Source of the DNA: Chrysemys picta bellii
Lineage: Eukaryota; Chordata; Testudines; Emydidae
Direction: 5' to 3'
Assembly (NCBI RefSeq): GCF_011386835.1
Contig: NC_088795.1
Span: forward strand, 106,390,434-106,454,433
DNA: 64,000 nucleotides
Below are positions 57,329-64,000 of this stretch, piece by piece. The translations under genes were made by a program, and so were the position numbers. The first letter of the stretch is position 1, and every line of letters starts with the position of its first letter. The notes beneath the pieces were generated by a model. That model was not told the DNA's origin. It worked only from the letters and a program-made list of their open reading frames with translations, and did not search any database.

Positions 57329-57431
57329 ATGCATAGAGTGAAAGTTACAGATGCAGGCATTATATACTGACACATGGAGAGCAGGGAGTTACTTCACAAG
57401 TGGAGAACCAGTGTTGACAGGGCCAATTCAA

Positions 57432-57655
57432 TCAGGGTGGATGTAGTCCACTCCCAATAATAGATGAGGAGGTGTCAATTCCAGGAGAAGAAAAGCTGCT
57501 TCTGTAGTGAGCCAGCCACTCCCAGTCCCTATTCAAGCCCAGATTAATGGTGTTGAATTTGCAAATGAATTTTAGTTCTGCTGTTTTTCTTTGAAGTCTG
57601 TTTCTGAAGTTTTTCACATACCTGCAGAAGCTACATTTAGACAGACCTTCCAGCC
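57432..57655 (-). pseudogene. C-terminal end of the PLE protein
   Basis: Minus-strand frame with VKNFRNRLQRKTAELKFICK, FNTINLGLNRDWEWLAHY, the region after the GIY-YIG nuclease domain of PLE proteins. It then runs on without homology to a stop at 57432. Residues before VKNFRN (near CSFCRY) may belong to the same protein. The Met at the start of this open stretch is internal, not an initiator. Confidence 0.8.
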
Positions 57656-58259
57656 TGCTCTCAATAAGGATCCTTTCTCATTGCTGTAAATGTGTAGTCA
57701 AACCCTAAAACTGAGCTATATCCTAACAGCCAAATGCTGCCAAATGAAGTGTTGCTGGAAGTTAGTCAAATCCCCACTAGCAGTTACCTGCCACTTCAGC
57801 CTCAGTGTACCCAATATAGTACATTAATATGGCTTAGGGTGTATTCCAAAAGTTTTTAAAACTGGCTGTAAGGCTAACGAATCTGTGTTGTGAAGATATA
57901 GATCTGGAAGGAAAGAGAAAGTAGAAAGCCAACTAAAATGAGTCCAGTGTAATGAGACACTACAAATCTGCAATTGGACAATAGGACTAGCAAGAGAACA
58001 AGCTCATTCAGGTTACAATGAAGAAAGGGGAAAATCTTTATTATTTTACAACTGTGAAATTAAAGTTGTTTTCTGAAGGAATATTGGGTATCTTTGGTGC
58101 GGCCGAACAGCTAACAGTAATTACATTGTGTTCATCTGTGGTATGGGCAATAGTTCACACATTCAAGCTCTTGGAAGTACTTAATGGGGAACAATTCATA
58201 AGGCCTGCAGTAACAAAATTACAGGAAACTAATGAGAACAAACCAGCAATAAGTTAAAT
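57656..58259. other. No gene recognised
   Basis: A 79-codon plus-strand frame (58018-58257) has no motif. Confidence 0.5.
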
Positions 58260-59160
58260 TGAAATGATGTCTGGGAGTGGGGGGGAAATAAAGGCACAAA
58301 TAGGAAAAAAATAAAAAGCACCGTGGTATTTGCATTGCCTCCTTTCCCAGTTTGGCCTATCAGGCTACAAATGTTACAGAGTGATGGCAGCAATAGATAA
58401 GCAGATTCAGAAGTATGTTGGATATATTCAGAATTTGAAGTCCAACATGACAAGTTTGTGTTCAGCAGTACTATATGGGCAATGATGTAAAAGACATCTG
58501 ATTCACGGCCGAGCAACAGAATGTGGCAGAGATAAAGATACACTTGAAAATGCCCAGTATGTTCTGGCTGACCATTTCTCTCCAGAAAAGAATATGTCTT
58601 ATGAAACAGTAATCTTCAGGTAAGTGAGACAGGAACCAAGAGAAACACTGAGAAGCTTTCCTCTTGGCTTATACCAAGCACACAGGAATCTGTTGCATTG
58701 GACCTTCAGATCAAATGCAAATTGTGCATTATTAATGAGACTCTGGACAGGTTCTTAGTGAACCAGAGTTCATGCCAGACATATTTTGGACAGTATATGA
58801 GCTATGGTAATGGAAGAATTACTGGCTCAGAGCACTCTGGGGGCAGTAGGATAAGGGATAATTTTAAAACTTGCGTGCATGCCAAAGGCAAATAAGGTCA
58901 GTCCCAAGAAGTATGACTCAGTTTCAAAGCACATGCAGAATTTGAGATGGATCATACCTTTACCCAAAGCATACTCAGCTTGCCAAACATTTGTAAAAGA
59001 GCTGAAAATGTGCAAGAAAAAATGTTATGTCATCTATCCCAGATGATAAAATTCAAACACAAGTCAGAGAAATTGAGAGCCACCTACTATGGACAGGGCA
59101 GACATACAGCCAATGTGACAAAACTCCCAGTTAGGCCAGGAGCATGAGAGAAGTCAATAT
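58260..59160 (+). pseudogene. Probable Ty3/gypsy-type gag relic
   Basis: Plus strand, fragments in several frames. Near 58500-58610 a DTLENAQYVLADHFSPEKN stretch then MSYETVIFR resembles the capsid-region pattern in which F..Y..P..N..YER..F is conserved; RQEPRETLRSF (about 58630) fits the following Q..GE....F block. Near 59085-59145, YYGQGRHTAN and KLPVRPGA resemble a CX2CX4HX4C-type zinc knuckle with its cysteines replaced. At least ten stops and shifts. It would be a structural retrotransposon protein; no protease or polymerase part is seen. The assignment is tentative. Confidence 0.42.
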
Positions 59161-60224
59161 TGACTGAGCTGAACACATTCATTTGATGCGAGGACAGCTT
59201 ATATCCTGATTGATCTACAGTGATCTGAAAGTAGAAGAATGGGAGGGATCTGTCAAGGAACAACAGCAGTGTTGTTGGAATAGACTTGTGTAAAAGAATA
59301 GACAAAAAAAGCTATGCTGTGAAGAAAAAACTAGAAGCAAAGCAAAGAAACTGGAAGGTGCTGCAAATTCAGTGTACAATTACCTGAAGTCTTGAAAAGA
59401 TTGTATTTGAAAAAGAACTATAGAAGGTGAAGGAACAAATTGATGAAGTTACAAAAGGGAAAGAGGAAAAAGTTGCTGAATCAGAGTGCAAGTGAAGATC
59501 TAGTGGCAAAAATAGGCAAAAGGGAAAAAATAAAACTGTTACTGGAGGAAGTCTGGACATGACAGTTCATTAGAGAAAAGATAGAACCAAGACAACAAGG
59601 CTGGATTTTTCAAGGACACCAGGAAAAAAATAAGCCAGTTCTTTAAGGAAGAAGTTGTTGTACAAAGCTGAAATTATGTAGGAATATTGTTGTTGGTAAA
59701 ATGACATCAAATTGTAGCAGTCCATTACAAACTTTTTAAAAACAGGCCTTAACACCATTTTAGAAAAGTGGACCAAGTAGTCTTTTGAATGTGACCAAAG
59801 TGAGAAGATGAAGGCTAGTAAAGGGACTACAGGACTGGAACAGTAACAAATGTTTTGAATGAGAATTTTGAGAACTATACCATTTTATTTCGCACAACAA
59901 AGTTAAAAGAGCATTATTAAAGTTGCAAAGTCCAGCACTCAAAAATAGTTAATGCCATTAATAAGGCTGCCTATGTATCTATAATTTAGACCCCTTGTGT
60001 GTATGCATTATTATATAGTCTCTAGTTACATGATATCCTTTTTTGTTCTTCTTCCCCTCCTCATAGGACCCCGGCCTCATTGATACTGTACTTACTGAAC
60101 AAGCAGCTATACAATACTTCACATTCTCCTCATTGTTCAATGGGTTCAGGCCTGCACATTATTCAAACACCACTCTAAAGACAGTATTATTAATTTCCCC
60201 ACAGTCTTTTCTGTGGTGTCTATC
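59161..60224. other. No gene recognised
   Basis: A- and G-rich sequence at 59300-59600 gives K/E-rich translations without an open frame; it could be the rest of the same relic, but no motif is readable. Confidence 0.45.
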
Positions 60225-60400
60225 TCTCTAGTATTTGAGTACTTCACAAATATTAATGAATTCATCTTCACAACACCCTGGTGAGGTTAGTGGGTGGTAT
60301 TAGCTCCATTTTACTGATGGGGGAATGGAAGCAAAGTAATTTAATGCAAAAAGTAACCACTAATTTTGGGTGCCCAATTCAGGATGCCTGGTACCAGACT
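60225..60400 (+). mobile_element. MIR-like SINE relic
   Basis: GTACTTCACAAATATTAATG, CATCTTCACAACACCCTGGT, GGTATTAGCTCCATTTTACT and GATGGGGGAATGGAAGCAAA follow the MIR core order, as at 46815-47090, but more diverged. Confidence 0.6.
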
Positions 60401-60687
60401 TTTCCCAGTACTTTCCAGGTTCAAAGTACATCACCCTATTCACTTCAATACTAGCTCTGAGTGTTCACACTGTAATTTCCTAATTTAAAAAAAAAATAGG
60501 GGAAAAAAACAAAAACAAAAATAGAAATGTATCCTCTTGGAACATCCAGAACTCATCAGCAGCGTTGGAACCTTCAGATCCACTGAGCAGACATTTATCA
60601 CTTGAGCTAATGCAGTAACTGATGGCAAGAGTAGGTTGGCATCATCTATGTGGAGAAATACTAGGGGGGACAGGTTGGGGATGGACA

Positions 60688-61078
60688 TAGGCACTGACTC
60701 CATGGGTTCTCAGGGGCTGGAGCACCCATGAAGAAAAAACGGTGGGTGCTGAGCACCCACCGGCAGCCTCCCTATTAGTACCTCCCTCTCCCCCCTGCAC
60801 CTCCGACCCGCCAGTGGGCCCTGCAGATCAGTGCCTCCCACTCTCTCCCTGTGCCTTCCGCCTACCGCAAACAGCTGTTTCGTGGCATGCAGGAGGCTGG
60901 GAGGGAGGAGCAAGGACGCAGCACACTCAAGGGAGGGGGTGGAATGGGGCGGGGGGGGGGAGGTGAGACGAGGTGGGGTGGGGGTAGGGTCTTGGGGGGG
61001 GAAGGAAGGAGTGGGGGCAGGGCCTGAGGCATAGCCAGGGGTCGAGCACCCCCGGGAACTATGAAAAGTCGGCACCTG
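60688..61078. mobile_element. GC-rich MITE with GGCAC...GACT ends
   Basis: Left end TAGGCACTGACTCCATGGG, right end AAAAGTCGGCACCTG, inverted over about 11 bases, with mirrored GGGTGCTGAGCACCC blocks on the left and GGTCGAGCACCCCCGGG on the right. A central CAAACAGCTGTTTCG palindrome (60869-60883) marks the fold. About 390 bp. Overlapping frames here come from GC richness. Confidence 0.65.
60930..61022 (+). other. G-run cluster, candidate G-quadruplex
   Basis: At least eight runs of three or more G in about 90 bases, including a run near 60950-60960, inside the MITE. Confidence 0.6.
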
Positions 61079-61159
61079 TGTGGATGGAACTTTTTTCCCT
61101 TGAGTTTCACAGATATTGGCTGACAGCAGAAGAATTCCCATTTCCCTCCAAGGGTTACC

Positions 61160-61935
61160 ACTTTGTCATTACCTATTTCTGTCCCATTCCTGTCTCTTCC
61201 ATACCTGCAAACTCCTAATCTCAGTTCCATCCTCAGCCTCCCACTTCCAGTCTCCACTCCTCAGGCTTCTCATCCCAGTCTTTTTTGCCCAGCAAGTAAT
61301 AGTTTCTCCCCAGCATACTCCCCATTCCAGTTTGTTTCCTCTTACCCTGTCTCCATTCCCCCCACCCCCAGCTCCTTGTCTCCTTGCCCAACCAATCCCA
61401 GTTCTTTCCTCTTGTCTTTTCAACCAATTTGTCTCTCCCCTTCCCTAGCTTCCATGGTTCATGCCTGACCAGGTTTTCCATCCACACTGGATCCCAGTTC
61501 CAATCTTCCTCCCTGGGATCCTCATCCAAAATCAGCATTATCTCCCCCCAATCCCACACCACTCCAGCTCCATGTCACAGTCTCTTTGCCCAACTTCCCA
61601 TTCCAGTTCAACCCCTGCACCCAGCTTTAGTCAGATCTGTCTTCCCTCGCCCCTGTAATTTTCAGTCCCAGTCTTCTTATCCAATCAGTTTCAGGCTCGC
61701 CTCCCTCTGGCTCATCCAGTGTCCATTTCATTCCCATCCCCACCTACTAACTGATAGCCCTCTCTTACTTTCCTCCCCTGACTCCTCCAGATCCCAATCC
61801 TGTTCTCTGCACTCAGTCCTAGTCTCCTTGTCCAGCCAGTCACAGTCCCACAGCTACCACTCCCTTTACTTCCCAGTCCCAGTTTCTCTCTCCTTCCCTG
61901 CTAGCTTCCAGTCCCAGTTCCTTCCGTCCTGAGGT
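61160..61935 (+). repeat. Degenerate pyrimidine-rich tandem-like array
   Basis: The word CCCAGTC/CCAGTTCC recurs at least fifteen times with CTCCTTGTCC, TTGCCCAACC and CTCATCC-type words between, at irregular intervals of about 30-70 bases. The plus-strand translation is S- and P-rich (182 codons at 61384-61932) only because of this composition. Origin may be an old minisatellite. No coding claim. Confidence 0.6.
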
Positions 61936-62114
61936 CCTTGTTCCAATCTACCAGCCTTGCTTATGATTCACACTTGATGGTTTGTAAGGTGTTGGAGGAA
62001 GAATGTATTGTTTCTTTAATGCCAAGCATATTAGTGACTCAGGGACTCTGTGGTGCCAACTGTCGGAAGGGTTCCCTGTGTTTTACAGAGATCCCCTGGG
62101 TTTGATATCTGCAT

Positions 62115-62908
62115 AATAGTTCACTAAAGGAAAGAAGGAGAACCTGAGGAACTACAGAATGGTCAGCCTCACTTCAGTCCCTGGAAAAATCATGGAGCAG
62201 GTCCTCAAGGAATCAATTCTGAAGCACTTGGAGGAGAGGAAGGTGATCAGGAACAGTCAGCATGGATTCACCAAGGGCAAGTCATGCCTGACCAAACTGA
62301 TTGCCTTCTATGATGAGATAACTGGCTCTGTGGATATGGGGAAAGCAGTGAACATGATCTACCTTGACTTTAGCAAAGCTTTTGATATGGTCTCCCGCAG
62401 TATTCTTGCCAGCAAGTTAAAAAAGTATGGATTGGATGAATGGACTATTAGGTGGATAGAAACTTGGCTAGATGTCAGGCTCGACAGGTAGTGATCTATG
62501 GCTCAATATCTAGTTGGCAGCCGGTATCAAGTGGAGTTTCCCAGAGGTCGGACCTGGGGCCAGTTTTGTTCAACATCTTTATTAATTATCTGGATGATGG
62601 GATGGATTTCACCCTCAGCAAGTTCACAGATGACACTAAGCTGCGGGGAGAGATAGATACACTGGAAGGTAGGGGTATGATTCAGAGTGACCTAGACACT
62701 CTGGAGGATTGGGCCAAGAGAAATCTGATGATGATCAACAAGGACAAGTGCAGAGTCCTGTACTTAGGATGGAAGAATCCCAGGCACCACTACAGGTTGG
62801 GGACCAACTTGCTTAGCAGCAGTTCTGCAGAAAAGGACCTGGGGATTACAGTGGATGAGAAGCTGGATATGAGTCAGCAGTGTGCCCTTGTTGCCAAGAA
62901 GATGAAAC
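62115..62908 (+). mobile_element. CR1 LINE fragment, reverse-transcriptase region
   Basis: Plus-strand CR1 from GAACCTGAGGAACTACAGAA (about 62130) to GTTGCCAAGAAG (62901), truncated at both ends; the 3' UTR is missing. Subfamily close to 4740-5412. Confidence 0.92.
62159..62905 (+). pseudogene. CR1 reverse transcriptase palm, one frameshift
   Basis: First frame (62159-62491): [20 protein letters not shown], a [19 protein letters not shown] block, [20 protein letters not shown] and [11 protein letters not shown] shift between about 62470 and 62491 passes to the second frame (62452-62905): [46 protein letters not shown], where the usual FADD is FTDD (A to T before the aspartates, which are kept), then NLMMINKDKCRVLYLGWKN and [16 protein letters not shown]. 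Only one lesion in about 250 codons. Confidence 0.9.
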
Positions 62909-63634
62909 ATGGCTTAGGCCAGTAAAGATACACCTGAAGAGTGTAGTATGTACCTGAGTGCATATCCTACATGGCTCTCTACTCACCCAAGTTGTGCCTT
63001 CCCGATAGCTTGCTAACACAAGCACTCCCCTCTAGGCCTCGCAGTCATTCTATACGTTAGTGATTGGCACACTCCAACCCTTGAGCCCTTTAAGCATCCT
63101 TGTGGAGAGGGAGGGTCCAGTCACAGGTCAGCTGGACCCTCTCTGAATTCATCATTCCACTGCTTCCAAGAAAGAGTACACTCCAGCTAACCAGTTACAC
63201 CTCAGATCACCACTCTGAGTAACACACAGCACTTAGATATGTTTATTGTGACATCAAGTCTATGCTTATTTAACGAAGTGTAGAGATTCAAGTAGTAGTA
63301 AGTAGACATATTGGAAACAAATGGTTACATATAAAAATCATTAAAAGCACTGTAGAGTCTAGACTTAATTAATAAAACACTCACATCTAATAAAGTGTTA
63401 CTCACCCAAAATCCATTCAGAGCTTTACAACCAGGCTGGTTGTGAGCATTCTTTCTTGAGATAAGGACAGTGTCAGTTTGCCTCCCAAGTGAAGGATTCA
63501 GTGTCTCTGAACTCCAACATACACCAGACCAATGCTTTGTATTTATTCATAACAGGACACCTCCTGTTTATTTCTTCCTATAGATTTCACACAGTCTCTC
63601 AATTTGCTGTGTATGCAGATAGGCATACAATACA
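62909..63634. other. No gene recognised
   Basis: No motif. The text changes abruptly from CR1 at 62908. Confidence 0.55.
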
Positions 63635-63813
63635 CCAGGGATCAGCAACTTTTGGCACGCGGCCCATCAGGGAAATCCGCTGGTGGGCCAGGATGGTTTG
63701 TTTACCTGCAGCGTCCACAGGGTCAGCCGATTGCAGCTCCCACTGACCGCGGTTCGCCATTCCAGGCCAATGGGGGCTGCGGTAAGCGGCGGCCAGCACA
63801 TTCCTTGGCCATT
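63635..63813 (+). mobile_element. hAT-type GC-rich MITE, left half
   Basis: CAGGGATCAGCAACTTTTGG, CACGCGGCCCATCAGGG, TTTGTTTACCTGCAGCG, GGCTGCGGTAAGCGGCGGCC: same family as 56105-56405, broken at about the centre of the palindrome (CACATTCCTTGGCC). Confidence 0.75.
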
Positions 63814-64000
63814 ATCAAAGTGCTGAGACATCCAGTTTCCATAAATACTAATGTGGTATCTTTGAATCTACAAAGATACCACAATTTGCTTTCTACAAAG
63901 AAATGAAATTTATTAAAATCAAGGTCTGCCCTTTTTTAGCACTTTCATAATGGAAGACCCTGCAATTTCCACTCTCTGGAAAGATAGACAAAATCTCCTA
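63814..64000. other. No gene recognised to the right edge
   Basis: AT-rich, no motif. Confidence 0.5.

Larger units (their letters stand above)
57243..57655 (-). mobile_element. PLE 3' portion with terminal region and ORF end
   Basis: Minus-strand PLE of the family at 11216-11670. The terminus lies on the left (ACAACAAGGAGTCTGGTGGC, GGCATAAGCTTTCGTGAG), then 3' UTR with TTATATACTGACACATGGAG, then the end of the protein. 5'-truncated near 57655. Confidence 0.85.

Noticed and set aside
59300..59600. K/E-rich coiled-coil-like translation
   Set aside because: A- and G-rich DNA with stops in every frame; no recognisable protein family.
60688..61078. 8-bp target duplication around the GC-rich MITE
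   Set aside because: Flanks GGATGGACA and TGTGGATGG look similar but do not align at the element ends.
61384..61932. 182-codon S/P-rich plus-strand frame
   Set aside because: Produced by the degenerate C/T repeat array; overlapping frames exist in other phases and on the other strand.

Overview
The window reads as intergenic or intronic DNA from an amniote, most probably a cryptodiran turtle. The main pointers are tRNA-derived SINEs with a CR1-type tail (7375-7553 and, on the minus strand, 36024-36098), many CR1 LINE pieces of several ages, Penelope-like elements (PLEs) of two families, a PIF/Harbinger transposon carrying a transposase and a Myb/SANT-like gene, a hAT fold-back, and RTE and L2 LINE relics. 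I recognise no host exon, tRNA, rRNA or microRNA gene. All credible coding sequence belongs to transposable elements, and most of it is broken.

Layout. 1-1870: minus-strand CR1 running off the left edge; its reverse-transcriptase frame has no stop from about 1625 to base 1. 4740-5412: older CR1. 5725-5899: PLE piece with a hammerhead-like motif. 6405-6972: AT-rich palindromic repeat. 7375-7553: SINE. 9800-10520: CR1. 11216-11670: complete PLE insertion with a perfect 14-bp target-site duplication. 13030-13400: L2 relic. 19822-20111 and 50304-50595: two copies of one long-TIR MITE family. 21305-21997: CR1 3' end. 28957-30345: RTE LINE split by a PLE with a perfect 12-bp duplication. 30954-31572: second PLE family with GIY-YIG-type remnants. 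39410-40520: CR1. 42041-46790: Harbinger. 47304-48958: hAT fold-back. 55210-57142: CR1 interrupted by a hAT-type MITE, then an LTR. 57243-57655: PLE with the end of its ORF. 58260-59160: probable Ty3/gypsy gag relic. 60688-61078: GC-rich MITE. 61160-61935: pyrimidine-rich degenerate array. 62115-62908: CR1 reverse-transcriptase piece. 63635-63813: hAT-type half MITE. Stretches between these are AT-rich, lack coding signal, and include faint MIR, tRNA and 5S SINE relics and a few candidate conserved non-coding blocks.

How the parts fit. CR1 probably supplies the retrotransposition machinery for the SINE, since both end in the same short ATTCTATG-type tail. The nested insertions give an order of events: PLE into RTE, and MITE into CR1. 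In Harbinger, the transposase (plus strand) and the Myb-like gene (minus strand, two exons with GT-AG borders) converge, as in two-gene PIF/Harbinger elements. Each carries a few single-base lesions, so the copy is probably dead but not ancient.

The most interesting signal is a hammerhead-ribozyme-like core repeated in five PLE pieces, with a compensatory change in stem II; no single copy keeps every core residue. Assignments rest on reading motifs by eye; no database search was possible.
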